Positions 49,165 through 56,477 of a stretch of DNA of 64,000 bases are shown in pieces. The notes beneath the pieces are model-generated. The model ran no database searches. It saw nothing but the letters and a program-made list of their open reading frames with translations, and was not told where the DNA came from. This DNA comes from a virus: IMG/VR virus record IMGVR_UViG_3300049005_000030, positions 37,154 through 101,153 of that record. One strand, 5' to 3'. The position numbers were made by a program, and so were the translations under genes. Every line of letters starts with the position of its first letter. The first letter of the stretch is position 1.

Positions 49165-50076
49165 GTGCTGGGACTTGACTACTCCGGCGGCCGGCCACCG
49201 GCGCAGGCCATCCGCTCGGCCGGATACGGCTTCGCTATGCGCTACCTCGACAACGGCCTGGGTGGCAGTCGAGCCAACCTGACCGGGCCGGAGTGCTCGA
49301 CTCTGCGCGCGGCCGGCATCGACGTGGCCTTGGTGTGGGAGCGCAAGCTGCTGGTCGGCCCGGACCGGGCGACTCAGGGCGCGCCCGCTGGCACTGCCGA
49401 CGCGCGGGCGGCGCAGGCGCAGGCCGTCGATGTCGGCTTGCCGGACAACCCGATCTATTTCTGTGTGGACTTCGACATCCCCGACTATGCGCCCGGCAAC
49501 GCCGATCCCCGGGCCAAGCTGGGGCCGGTCGGGGATTATCTCGCCGCCGCCCGGGACGTTGTCGGTCAGGCTCGCATGGGCGTTTACGGCGGTTACTGGG
49601 CGGTGTCGCGGGCCCTGGACGCAGGACTGGCCGAGTGGGCATGGCAGACGTTGGCCTGGTCGGGCGGCAAGGTCGACTCGCGGATCAACCTGCTCCAGCG
49701 GTTGGGCATCGTCACCGTGGGCGGCATTGATTGCGACGTCAACGAGGCTCGAACGGCCGAGTTCGGGCAGCACCCCGTGGAGGGAATCATGACCAAGGAC
49801 GAGATCGAGGCCATTCTCAAGTACCCGATCCCGCGCGAGAACGTCCCGGAACTGCCGGGGGCGACGTCGCTGTGGGCGGTGGCGGCTTGGTTCGACTCCG
49901 CCGTGAGCAGTGTCCGGGGCACCACCACGTCGGCGGTGGATGCGTTGCGCGCGGAGATGGAGGCGAAGCTGGCCGCGCTGGCGGTGCCGGAGATCGACTA
50001 CGACCGGCTGGGCGCGTCGATCGCGAAGAATCTTCACGCCACGATCGAGGTCGAGGGCGCGCAGCCGGCGCAGTAG
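49165..50076 (+). CDS. Endolysin with DUF1906 glycoside-hydrolase-like domain
   Basis: A 303-residue protein read from GTG 49165, 7 bases after CATACT, so probably leaderless. Residues 1-205 match the DUF1906 (Rv2525c-like) barrel: LGLDYSGGRPPAQAIRSAGY, FAMRYLDNG, IYFCVDFDI, GVYGGYWAVSRALDAGLAEW, AWQTLAWSGG and GGIDCDVNEA. This fold is related to GH25 muramidases and is used as the wall-cutting part of actinophage lysins. The C-terminal 90 residues are helical and may bind the wall. Confidence 0.85.
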   Translation: MLGLDYSGGRPPAQAIRSAGYGFAMRYLDNGLGGSRANLTGPECSTLRAAGIDVALVWERKLLVGPDRATQGAPAGTADARAAQAQAVDVGLPDNPIYFCVDFDIPDYAPGNADPRAKLGPVGDYLAAARDVVGQARMGVYGGYWAVSRALDAGLAEWAWQTLAWSGGKVDSRINLLQRLGIVTVGGIDCDVNEARTAEFGQHPVEGIMTKDEIEAILKYPIPRENVPELPGATSLWAVAAWFDSAVSSVRGTTTSAVDALRAEMEAKLAALAVPEIDYDRLGASIAKNLHATIEVEGAQPAQ

Positions 50077-50086
50077 GGTGACCGGC

Positions 50087-50281
50087 ATGGCTGATGATCC
50101 ACTGGTGGCCGCCGCCGCGACGGCGACGGCGCTGGGCCTGGGCAAGCTGGCCGACCTGTTCGACCAGATCAGGAACGCGCCGTTTTTCACGCCGGTGATG
50201 TCGCTGGTGGATCCGGCCATCCAGGCCGGGGAGCAGATGGCCACGGCGGTGCGGGACGGGACCATCATCCATCCGGAGTGA
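50087..50281 (+). CDS. Small helical protein after the lysin
   Basis: A 64-residue protein from ATG 50087, with TAGGGT a few bases upstream that may act as a -10. It is amphipathic and helical (VAAAATATALGLGKLADLFD; PVMSLVDPAIQAGEQMATAV). Its place after the lysin suggests a lysis role, but no motif proves it. Confidence 0.55.
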   Translation: MADDPLVAAAATATALGLGKLADLFDQIRNAPFFTPVMSLVDPAIQAGEQMATAVRDGTIIHPE

Positions 50282-50311
50282 TTGCGTAGCCGTCGTGACA
50301 CCGGCTATGAT
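50282..50311 (+). promoter_or_regulatory. Dyad-type promoter, leaderless
   Basis: TTGCGT (50282-50287), 18 bp spacer AGCCGTCGTGACACCGGC, TATGAT (50306-50311); the ATG at 50318 is exactly 7 bases on. It begins immediately after the stop of the gene at 50087. Confidence 0.82.
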
Positions 50312-50317
50312 CAGGGC

Positions 50318-50524
50318 ATGACCAAGACCCTGATCATTGCCGCCGGACTCGGCCTGTTCCTCATGCGCGGCCCCGACTCCTGCACCGGCGACGCCCAGAT
50401 GCCGGCGCCCGCCCCCGCGCCCACCACAACCAGCAAGCCCAACTGCCTGCACGTCATCGGCCCCGACACTGGCGGCTTCGGCCAGCGCGTCGCCGATGCC
50501 GTCAACGCCCAGAACGGGTGCTGA
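50318..50524 (+). CDS. Small secreted protein
   Basis: A 68-residue protein from a leaderless ATG. A signal-like segment (KTLIIAAGLGLFLM) is followed by GPDSC, a Pro/Ala/Thr linker (MPAPAPAPTTTSKP) and a short Cys-containing C-terminus ending NGC. Probably exported. Function unknown. Confidence 0.6.
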   Translation: MTKTLIIAAGLGLFLMRGPDSCTGDAQMPAPAPAPTTTSKPNCLHVIGPDTGGFGQRVADAVNAQNGC

Positions 50525-50853
50525 CTGTGGCCTACGCGTACACCCTGGCCCTGGTGACCGTCGAAGAGCTGAACGACGCCACCCGACTCGGCCTCTGCGA
50601 CATCGTCACCGATGTGATCGAGGGTGAAGGGGTCGAGGTCGCCAACGCCATCACCATCCGTCTGGCGGGCAGGGCGGAGCCGGTGCGCCACGTGATCGTG
50701 GTCGAGACCAACGACCCGAGCCTGGATGCCGGGCAGATGGCCGACGCCGTCCTGGACGCGCTGCACACCGTCGGCAACCACGATGTGACCCACGTCAGCG
50801 CCGCCGGTCAGGTGGGCGCTCGCGCGGTGCTCAGCGAGGTGATAGACGGGTGA
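50518..50853 (+). CDS. Hypothetical protein
   Basis: A 111-residue protein from GTG 50518, overlapping the previous stop; GTG 50527 is an alternative. Alpha-beta pattern (AYAYTLALVTVEELNDATRL; RHVIVVETNDPSLDAGQMAD). Function unknown. Confidence 0.6.
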   Translation: MLTVAYAYTLALVTVEELNDATRLGLCDIVTDVIEGEGVEVANAITIRLAGRAEPVRHVIVVETNDPSLDAGQMADAVLDALHTVGNHDVTHVSAAGQVGARAVLSEVIDG

Positions 50854-50993
50854 AACGCGTTCGCGCCCGCCGCAGCGGCACTCAGTTCGACCACGTGATG
50901 CACTCTCAGTTCCCCACGGCCCGGGTTGTCATCGATCGCGTCGTGGCCGCCCTGCGCGCCCGGGACATTCCACTGCCCGTCAGCTTCACCTGA
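50850..50993 (+). CDS. Small basic protein (47 residues)
   Basis: GTG 50850 overlaps the previous stop and the frame ends at TGA 50991-50993. The start is Arg-rich (KRVRARRSGTQFDHVMHSQF) and the rest is a short helix. The tight overlap supports it. Confidence 0.5.
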   Translation: MKRVRARRSGTQFDHVMHSQFPTARVVIDRVVAALRARDIPLPVSFT

Positions 50994-51003
50994 AAGGACC
51001 GTT

Positions 51004-51255
51004 ATGACCTGGAATCCCGGCACCTGCTCGAACTGCCGCCGACTTGGGCGCGCCTGCGCCGCACACGCCAGCGTCTCCGAACGCGCCACCAACACCACGT
51101 ACGACGCCGACGGCTCGGACATCGGGCTGTTCATCGACTCGTCCGGCAACCCCGCCGTGGGCAGCTCGACCGGCATCGGCGTCGACGTCGTCAACGGTGC
51201 ACCGGGTGCGGGGTGCACGGACTACGTGGAAGCTATTGACGCGCCGGTGATTTGA
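51004..51255 (+). CDS. Small Cys-containing protein
   Basis: An 83-residue protein from ATG 51004 after AAAGGA. TCSNCRRLGRACAAH near the N-terminus suggests a zinc site; the rest is Gly/Asp-rich with a last Cys. Its 3' end contains the next promoter. Function unknown. Confidence 0.58.
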   Translation: MTWNPGTCSNCRRLGRACAAHASVSERATNTTYDADGSDIGLFIDSSGNPAVGSSTGIGVDVVNGAPGAGCTDYVEAIDAPVI

Positions 51256-51265
51256 CGGCTAGTCT
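51236..51265 (+). promoter_or_regulatory. Dyad-type promoter, leaderless
   Basis: TTGACG (51236-51241), 18 bp, TAGTCT (51260-51265); ATG at 51272, exactly 7 bases on. The stop of the preceding gene lies within the spacer. Confidence 0.82.
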
Positions 51266-51271
51266 ATTGCC

Positions 51272-51526
51272 ATGACGCCGATCCTGAACGCCGAGGTCGA
51301 GACCCGCAACGCCTTCTCCTCCCTGTCCGACGCTCAGTACGCCCGCGAGGCGCTGGCCGCTCTGGACCTGGACGGCGCCCAGCCGTTCACCGAGGGCCAC
51401 GTGCAGCGTGCCGCGTTGGAATTGCGCGACCAGTACGCGGGCCGGTCCTGGGCGATCAACTACGTCTGGACGGACTGGATGGACACGGTGTACGAGGTGG
51501 CCGCCTTCTATCTGTCCGCCCTCTGA
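51272..51526 (+). CDS. Small protein, paralogue of the next gene
   Basis: An 84-residue protein from a leaderless ATG. Its C-terminal 60 residues resemble the end of the gene at 51572: DLDGAQPFTEGHVQRAALEL and VWTDWMDTVYEV compare with GLDGAQPFVWKTFRDAAKMF and TWQDWQDETYAM. Function unknown. Confidence 0.65.
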   Translation: MTPILNAEVETRNAFSSLSDAQYAREALAALDLDGAQPFTEGHVQRAALELRDQYAGRSWAINYVWTDWMDTVYEVAAFYLSAL

Positions 51527-51535
51527 AACTGGGTA

Positions 51536-51565
51536 TTGACTAGCCGGTGAGACTCCGGCTAGTCT
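51536..51565 (+). promoter_or_regulatory. Dyad-type promoter, leaderless
   Basis: TTGACT (51536-51541), 18 bp spacer AGCCGGTGAGACTCCGGC, TAGTCT (51560-51565); ATG at 51572 is 7 bases on. One of the best copies of the element. Confidence 0.87.
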
Positions 51566-51571
51566 ACCTAC

Positions 51572-52048
51572 ATGACCACGACCCAGCGCCCCCGCTTCCG
51601 CTACATCGGCGTCACCGACGAGTGCATCGAGTGCGAGAAGTGCGGCAAGGCCGACCTCAAGTCCACTGTGGTGCTGGCCTTCCTGGACGCTGACGGCAAC
51701 ACCGAGGACGTCACCTACTACGGCAGCACCTGCGCCGCCCGCGCCCTGGCCGAGATCGACGGCAAGCGCCGCACCGGCAAGGCCGTCCTCCAGTCCGCCC
51801 GGTGGGCCGCCGAGGAGCTCGGCCGCGAGGCCGTCGACTGCCGCGAGGTGCTCGCCCGCTACGGCCTGGACGGCGCCCAGCCGTTCGTGTGGAAGACCTT
51901 CCGCGACGCAGCCAAGATGTTCCGCCGCAACAACTGCGGCGGCCGCTTCGCCGAGACCGCCACGTGGCAGGACTGGCAGGACGAGACCTACGCGATGGTG
52001 GACCGCCGCACCGCCATCATCCGCGAGGCCGAGCGCTTTGGCCTGTAG
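51572..52048 (+). CDS. Zinc-ribbon protein sharing a domain with its neighbour
   Basis: A 158-residue protein from a leaderless ATG. The N-terminal half has ECIECEKCGKADLKSTVVLA and a later YYGSTCAARAL, suggesting a zinc ribbon. The C-terminal half repeats the domain of the preceding gene (LDGAQPF ... WQDWQDETY). A strong terminator follows. Function unknown; nucleic-acid binding is plausible. Confidence 0.65.
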   Translation: MTTTQRPRFRYIGVTDECIECEKCGKADLKSTVVLAFLDADGNTEDVTYYGSTCAARALAEIDGKRRTGKAVLQSARWAAEELGREAVDCREVLARYGLDGAQPFVWKTFRDAAKMFRRNNCGGRFAETATWQDWQDETYAMVDRRTAIIREAERFGL

Positions 52049-52060
52049 ACCACCGCCACG

Positions 52061-52089
52061 AACGCCCCGGACAGCGCGCCGGGGCGTTT
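52061..52089 (+). terminator. Rho-independent terminator
   Basis: AACGCCCCGG (52061-52070) pairs with CCGGGGCGTT (52079-52088) around an 8-nt loop, followed by TT. It closes the operon before the terminase genes. Confidence 0.78.
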
Positions 52090-52118
52090 CCGCGCGCCGG
52101 CTGTCCTACCCTGGCGAT

Positions 52119-52778
52119 ATGGCGGACCGGGAGGAGTTCGATGCGTGGCCGCGAGGGCTCGGCGAGGTCGCCGGCCACGCGGACCCCGCAGACCCGATGC
52201 TGCCCATGGCGCCGCCGCGCGACGACACCGAAGCGCGCATCGCTTCCACGCTGGCGCGCCAGCTGCCCTACTACGGCAGTCCCGACCTCAAGCCCATCCA
52301 ATTCGCCGAGGCGTACGCCCGGCTGTGCGCCGTGGCCGTGGCCCGCGCCGAGTTCTACGGCCAGCTGCTCGCGCGCCACTATGAGGACAGCGACCTGCGG
52401 GACTTCCACGGTGAACCGACGGCCGACACCGGCGCCACCGGCCTGATCGGCTTCAAGTACGACCTGGCCAAGGACGGCACCCCCGTCCCGATCGGCGAGG
52501 AGATCCGCGCCCTGGTCAGGCTGGAAGCCGAGGAACGCGACCGCGCCGCCAAGCTGATCCGCGACGGTGTGCGGCTCGGGATCGAGGCCAAGCAGGTCGA
52601 CGTGATGCGCTCCTACGGCCACACCGTCGTCGCCGCGCTGAAGGCCCTGTGCGTGCAGCTGGGCATCCCGTGGGAGGACGAGGCGCGGCTGGCCGCGCAG
52701 CGCGCCATCCTCGCCGCCCGCACCGGCCTGGGCTACGCCATCACCGCGCCACGGACTGATGATGCCGGCGCCGTCTGA
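52119..52778 (+). CDS. Terminase small subunit (probable)
   Basis: A 219-residue protein from ATG 52119, which lies 7 bases after TACCCT and so may also be leaderless. It is mostly helical and charged (LKPIQFAEAYARLCAVAVAR; IRALVRLEAEERDRAAKLIR) with a possible DNA-binding helix pair. It overlaps the large terminase start, the classic small-large arrangement. The small subunit recognises the packaging site and recruits the motor. Confidence 0.72.
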   Translation: MADREEFDAWPRGLGEVAGHADPADPMLPMAPPRDDTEARIASTLARQLPYYGSPDLKPIQFAEAYARLCAVAVARAEFYGQLLARHYEDSDLRDFHGEPTADTGATGLIGFKYDLAKDGTPVPIGEEIRALVRLEAEERDRAAKLIRDGVRLGIEAKQVDVMRSYGHTVVAALKALCVQLGIPWEDEARLAAQRAILAARTGLGYAITAPRTDDAGAV

Positions 52779-54258
52779 CGACGACCTGGCCGAGCTGTGG
52801 GCCAGCGCCACAATGCTCGCCGAGCAGCGGGTGGCCGAGCTGCCCGACTGGGCCGACCTGTCGCAACTGGACAGCGATGACGAGATCTGGGCTGGTATCC
52901 AGCGCACCGCGATCCGCGAGCTGGAACCGCCGCTGCCGCGCCCGTGGCGGGCCACCGCCCGCGCCAAGCAGCTGCCGCCGGCCGGCCGCTGGCGGCACTG
53001 GATCCTGAGCTGCGGCCGAGGGTTCGGCAAGACGCACGTGGGCTCGAACGTGCTGGCCGAGCTGGCCGTGTCCGAGCCGGGCGACTACGCGGTGGTGGCG
53101 CCGACACTGGGCGACGCCAAGAAGATCTGCGTGGAAGGCCCGTCCGGCCTGCTCAAGGCCCTGGGCGACGATCTGAAGGATTACAACAAGTCCGACTACA
53201 TCCTGTACCTGCACAACGGCAGCCGGATCGTACTGGGCTCGGCCGACGCGCCCGACCGGATCCGTGGCTGGAACCTGCGGGCGGTGTGGTGCGACGAAGT
53301 GGGTTCGTGGCGGGACCCGAAGGTGTGGAACGAGGGCATCAAGTTCGCCACCCGTATCGGCGACCCGCGCATCATCATCACCACCACCCCGACCCGGGGC
53401 AACAAGATCCTGGTCAAGCTGTTCGACGACTACCTGGGCAAGGGCGGCGACATCCTCGGCGGGTTCGCCGGCAACACCGTGCTCACCCGGGGCGGCACCT
53501 ACGAGAACCGCGCCAACCTGTCCGAGGACTGGCTGCGCGAGATCGAAGAGGAATTCGCCGGCACCGCGCTGGGCCGCCAGGAGTTGGAGGGCGAACTGCT
53601 GCGCATCGTGCCCGGCGCCCTGGTGTCGATGGACACGATCAGCCTGACCCGCGTCACGGTCGAGCAGTGCCCCGACTTCTGGAACGTCGTCACCGCCCTG
53701 GACCCGTCGGTCACCAACACCGAGGACTCCGACGAGTGCGGCATCATCTCCGCCGGGGTCGGGCCGGCGCCGCTGGACTGGATACCCCCGAAGGGTGTTC
53801 CGCCGTCGCTGGCCAGCGCGCCGCACATCTACATCGTGGAGGACTCTTCGCTGCGCGCCGGGCCGGAGTCGTGGGCGCGGCAGGGCCTCAACACGGCGGC
53901 CGAGTGGATGGCCGACTGCATGGTGGCCGAGGTCAACAACGGCGGCGACCTGGTGTTCACCAACGTGTTGCAGGTCGCCCGCAGCGAAGGCCACACGGTG
54001 CCGAACCTGCGCCCGGTGCACGCCTCGGTCGGCAAGCGCACCCGGGCCCAGCCGATGGGCGGCATGTGGAACCAGCACCGCGTGCACCTGGTCGGGGCCG
54101 GATTCAAGACCCTGGCGGACCAGTGGTGCACGTTCGTCGACGGCACCGGGCAGAAGTCGCCCGACCGCTTCGACGCCTCGGTGTGGGCCGGCACCGGCCT
54201 GGTGCCCAGCTTGGGCGTCAAGTCCGGCACCGAGGTCCGGGTGCTCGGCGCGGCCTAG
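52759..54258 (+). CDS. Terminase large subunit
   Basis: A 499-residue protein with the packaging ATPase motifs: Walker A-like SCGRGFGKTH, DYAVVAPTLGDAK, AVWCDEVGSW (Walker B with catalytic Glu) and IITTTPTRG (coupling motif). The C-terminal nuclease domain shows VTALDPSV with the first Asp and VAEVNNGGD further on. It is the motor that cuts and packages phage DNA. Downstream genes are convergent, so the capsid genes are not in this transcription unit within the window. Confidence 0.93.
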   Translation: MMPAPSDDDLAELWASATMLAEQRVAELPDWADLSQLDSDDEIWAGIQRTAIRELEPPLPRPWRATARAKQLPPAGRWRHWILSCGRGFGKTHVGSNVLAELAVSEPGDYAVVAPTLGDAKKICVEGPSGLLKALGDDLKDYNKSDYILYLHNGSRIVLGSADAPDRIRGWNLRAVWCDEVGSWRDPKVWNEGIKFATRIGDPRIIITTTPTRGNKILVKLFDDYLGKGGDILGGFAGNTVLTRGGTYENRANLSEDWLREIEEEFAGTALGRQELEGELLRIVPGALVSMDTISLTRVTVEQCPDFWNVVTALDPSVTNTEDSDECGIISAGVGPAPLDWIPPKGVPPSLASAPHIYIVEDSSLRAGPESWARQGLNTAAEWMADCMVAEVNNGGDLVFTNVLQVARSEGHTVPNLRPVHASVGKRTRAQPMGGMWNQHRVHLVGAGFKTLADQWCTFVDGTGQKSPDRFDASVWAGTGLVPSLGVKSGTEVRVLGAA

Positions 54259-54452
54259 GCCAGCGCGGCGACGCCGAGCCATACGCCCGTAGTGACGCAG
54301 AACAGCACGCCCATGCCGGAGATGACGAGGCCGGTAACGCGTTGCGCCGTGCTGCTGTAGCCGCCGCCGTTGCGCAGTGTGTCGGCGAAGTCGAGGGCGG
54401 CGCCCACGCCGGCAAGCGCGCACATGACTGCCGCGATGATGGTGGTGATCAT
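54255..54452 (-). CDS. Small two-span membrane protein
   Basis: A 65-residue protein whose end overlaps the terminase stop on the other strand. Two hydrophobic segments (IIAAVMCALAGVGAALDFAD and VISGMGVLFCVTTGVWLGVA). Function unknown. Confidence 0.58.
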   Translation of the reverse strand: MITTIIAAVMCALAGVGAALDFADTLRNGGGYSSTAQRVTGLVISGMGVLFCVTTGVWLGVAALA

Positions 54453-54721
54453 TTCTTGGACTCCGATGCGAGTGCTTGGGCGGGCGCGGCGTCTGTGGGC
54501 AGTGTTGGCAGCCCGCAGGCTTCCACGCGGGTGATGTGGGGGAAGTACTCACCGACTGCGTTGGCGGCGGCCTCGGGGTTGGCTGCGCCGACGGCCAGCG
54601 TGTGGTGCTGGCCGGTGACATCGGTGCAGGACAAGCCGGACACGGGACAGGTGCCGGCGACCTTCTTGGCCGGGTTGTGCGCCGGGTCTCGGGGCAGCTT
54701 GACGGTCACCAGATAGATCAT
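54449..54721 (-). CDS. Hypothetical protein with Cys pairs
   Basis: A 90-residue protein from ATG 54721. TCPVSGLSCTDVTG and a later EACG give three Cys; the C-terminus is Ala-rich. It overlaps both neighbours by four bases. Function unknown. Confidence 0.58.
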   Translation of the reverse strand: MIYLVTVKLPRDPAHNPAKKVAGTCPVSGLSCTDVTGQHHTLAVGAANPEAAANAVGEYFPHITRVEACGLPTLPTDAAPAQALASESKK

Positions 54722-55095
54722 TTCTTCGGCTCCGGTTGGCGGTGTTTGCGCGGGGTGACCTTGATGGTGGTGACGTTGGGGTCGCGGCCGATGGTCAGGC
54801 CGGGGATCGTCGGTAGCTCGGAGGTGCGCATGGTGTCGGTCGGGGTGGTCTCGGCGACCAGCTCGGCGGCGCGTTTGGCCAGTACGGCGGGGGTGCGCCG
54901 GTAGACCACGTGGGCGACGACGGCTAGCGCGGACAGCGTCAGGCAGAACACGCCCAGGTTGGTGATGGCGCCTTCGGTGGCGTTCCAGCCGCCGATGATG
55001 ACCAGGGTGAGGCCGGACAGTTGGAAGGCCACCGCGACCGCGCCGGTGACGCGGATCACGGTGGCTAGGGTGGGCTTGCGGTGTCGGGCGCTCAC
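54718..55095 (-). CDS. Two-span membrane protein
   Basis: A 125-residue protein from GTG 55095. Hydrophobic segments VTGAVAVAFQLSGLTLVIIG and LGVFCLTLSALAVVAHVVY are followed by a cytoplasmic tail ending in a basic stretch. It is the second of three membrane genes in this operon. Function unknown. Confidence 0.62.
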   Translation of the reverse strand: MSARHRKPTLATVIRVTGAVAVAFQLSGLTLVIIGGWNATEGAITNLGVFCLTLSALAVVAHVVYRRTPAVLAKRAAELVAETTPTDTMRTSELPTIPGLTIGRDPNVTTIKVTPRKHRQPEPKK

Positions 55096-55313
55096 CCGAG
55101 ACCGACCAGCGAGCCCAGCCAGGCGACGCTGCCGGCGAAGCTGCCCAGGATGGCCGCGTTCGCCTCGAACAGATGGCTGTAGAGGTAGGTGGCCATGCCG
55201 ATGACGAATTCGGGGGCGATCAGCAGGGCGAGGCCGGCGAGCACGGCGGCGAAGATCAGGCCGGGTAGCACGGTGTTCTCGGCGGTGCGGGTGGCGGTGG
55301 TGTTGTTGTCCAT
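55092..55313 (-). CDS. Two-span membrane protein from a leaderless mRNA
   Basis: A 73-residue protein from ATG 55313, exactly 7 bases after the -10 at 55320. Segments LPGLIFAAVLAGLALLIAPE and AAILGSFAGSVAWLGSLVGL are hydrophobic. First gene of a small membrane-protein operon. Function unknown. Confidence 0.63.
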   Translation of the reverse strand: MDNNTTATRTAENTVLPGLIFAAVLAGLALLIAPEFVIGMATYLYSHLFEANAAILGSFAGSVAWLGSLVGLG

Positions 55314-55319
55314 GGGGAT

Positions 55320-55349
55320 AGTGTAGCCGCTGCAACGCCGGTTGCACAA
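55320..55349 (-). promoter_or_regulatory. Dyad-type promoter, leaderless
   Basis: Minus strand TTGTGC (55344-55349), 18 bp spacer AACCGGCGTTGCAGCGGC, TACACT (55320-55325), start codon 7 bases on. It lies just past the WhiB gene stop. Confidence 0.75.
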
Positions 55350-55355
55350 CCCCCG

Positions 55356-55766
55356 TCACGCGGCGACCCGCCCGGCCGTCCGCTCACGATCGCGGTACAG
55401 CTTCTGTCGCTCCCGACTGCACACCCGGCAGTCCAGCCGGCCACGCCCGTCGATCCGCGTGTTCTCCGCGCTGATCTCGTGACCGGCGCCGCAGGTCCGC
55501 ACCTGCGGCGCCGGCTCCGCCACCAGCTCGGCCGACGCGCGACCGGCCACGCGTACGGCGCGCCGGTCCTGCTCGGACAGGCCACCCCACACGCCGGACG
55601 GCTCCCCCCGCTCGACCGCCCACGCCTGGCACTGGACGATCACCGGGCAGCCGGCGCACACCAGCTTCGCGCGCACCGCCTGCACGAGCGCGGGGCCCAT
55701 GATGCCGACCGGCTGGAACAGCTCCGGATCCACGTCCCGGCACGCGCTCCTATGACGCCAGTCCAT
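55356..55766 (-). CDS. WhiB-family transcription regulator with C-terminal zinc-like extension
   Basis: A 136-residue protein read from ATG 55766 (AGGAG upstream). DWRHRSACRDVDPELFQP, then CAGCPVIVQC, give the four Cys (9, 37, 40, 46) that hold the 4Fe-4S cluster of WhiB proteins, and GVWGGLSE is the family turn. After residue 85 an extra segment with CGAGHE and LDCRVCSRER looks like a zinc finger of HNH-like type and is not part of the usual WhiB core. WhiB proteins act with the housekeeping sigma factor; phage versions can alter host promoter use. Confidence 0.88.
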   Translation of the reverse strand: MDWRHRSACRDVDPELFQPVGIMGPALVQAVRAKLVCAGCPVIVQCQAWAVERGEPSGVWGGLSEQDRRAVRVAGRASAELVAEPAPQVRTCGAGHEISAENTRIDGRGRLDCRVCSRERQKLYRDRERTAGRVAA

Positions 55767-55792
55767 CGTGATCAACTCCTCTCCAGAGACAG

Positions 55793-55825
55793 CGCGGCCC
55801 CGGGTTCCTCGCACCCGGGGCCGCG
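55793..55825 (-). terminator. Hairpin terminator
   Basis: CGCGGCCCCGGGT (55793-55805) pairs with ACCCGGGGCCGCG (55813-55825), 13 bp with a 7-nt loop, between the gene at 55840 and WhiB. There is no long U-tract. Confidence 0.68.
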
Positions 55826-55839
55826 ACAGTGGGTTCGGG

Positions 55840-56013
55840 TCAGCCCTTGCTGGGGTCGGTCGGGCTGTACGGCGTGCGGTCGCTGGCCTCCTTGTGCTCC
55901 TGGAACACCAGCTTGACCTTGGTGTCGGCCTTGCTTCCGGGGCCCGGGTCGGTCACCTTGATCTTGGTGTGCTGGCCGGTGTCCTTGTTCTGCCTGTCGC
56001 CCTTGGCGGTCAT
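55840..56013 (-). CDS. Small hydrophilic protein (57 residues)
   Basis: ATG 56013 with AGAGGA upstream. A charged, low-complexity start (MTAKGDRQNKDTGQHTKIKV) and a polar C-terminus; probably disordered. Function unknown. Confidence 0.55.
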   Translation of the reverse strand: MTAKGDRQNKDTGQHTKIKVTDPGPGSKADTKVKLVFQEHKEASDRTPYSPTDPSKG

Positions 56014-56045
56014 CGCGTGGTCCTCTCGTCGTGCGGAACTTCTCA

Positions 56046-56075
56046 AGCATAGCCGGTCACTCGCCGGTTAGTCAA
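56046..56075 (-). promoter_or_regulatory. Dyad-type promoter
   Basis: Minus strand TTGACT (56070-56075), 18 bp spacer AACCGGCGAGTGACCGGC, TATGCT (56046-56051). It drives the 57-residue gene. Confidence 0.8.
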
Positions 56076-56108
56076 TGGGTTTGGTATGCTGATCCGGCAT
56101 CGTGGGCC

Positions 56109-56159
56109 CGAACACGACAAAGCCCCCCGAGCGGCGGCCGGGGGGCTTTGTCGTGTTCG
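56109..56159. terminator. Perfect 21-bp hairpin terminator
   Basis: Bases 56109-56129 and 56139-56159 are perfect inverse complements (core AAAGCCCCCCG/CGGGGGGCTTT) around a 9-nt loop. It closes the gene at 56163 on the minus strand; the A/T ends flank a GC core, so it may work in both directions. Confidence 0.85.
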
Positions 56160-56162
56160 TGA

Positions 56163-56408
56163 TCAGCCGATCTTGGCCAGCATCTCGGCCAGGGTGACGT
56201 CGACAATGGGAACCACCTCGGTCTCCCACAGCTCGGCGATGGTGCAGCCGATCGCGTCGTAGGTGTGGCAAAAGCCTTCCGCGCCTTCGTCGCACTCGGC
56301 GGGCTCGCCGACCGTGTGACCGTGGCCGGCGATGGTGGTGATGTGGTCGCAGTCGAGCTTGACCATGGTGACCGGCGTGGTGGCGATCTGGGTGCCATCG
56401 ATGATCAT
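56163..56408 (-). CDS. Small His/Cys-containing protein
   Basis: An 81-residue protein from ATG 56408 after AGGAGAG. LDCDHITTIAGHGH, ECDEG and FCHTY give several potential metal ligands. It stands as a single-gene operon between a promoter and a strong terminator. Function unknown. Confidence 0.6.
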   Translation of the reverse strand: MIIDGTQIATTPVTMVKLDCDHITTIAGHGHTVGEPAECDEGAEGFCHTYDAIGCTIAELWETEVVPIVDVTLAEMLAKIG

Positions 56409-56447
56409 CGGGTCTCTCCTCTATGGACTTGTCGAGCAACTGAGGAA

Positions 56448-56477
56448 AGAATAGCCGGTCACTCGACGGTTCGTCAA
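56448..56477 (-). promoter_or_regulatory. Dyad-type promoter
   Basis: Minus strand TTGACG (56472-56477), 18 bp spacer AACCGTCGAGTGACCGGC, TATTCT (56448-56453). The TGA stop of the gene at 56474 is part of the -35. Confidence 0.8.
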
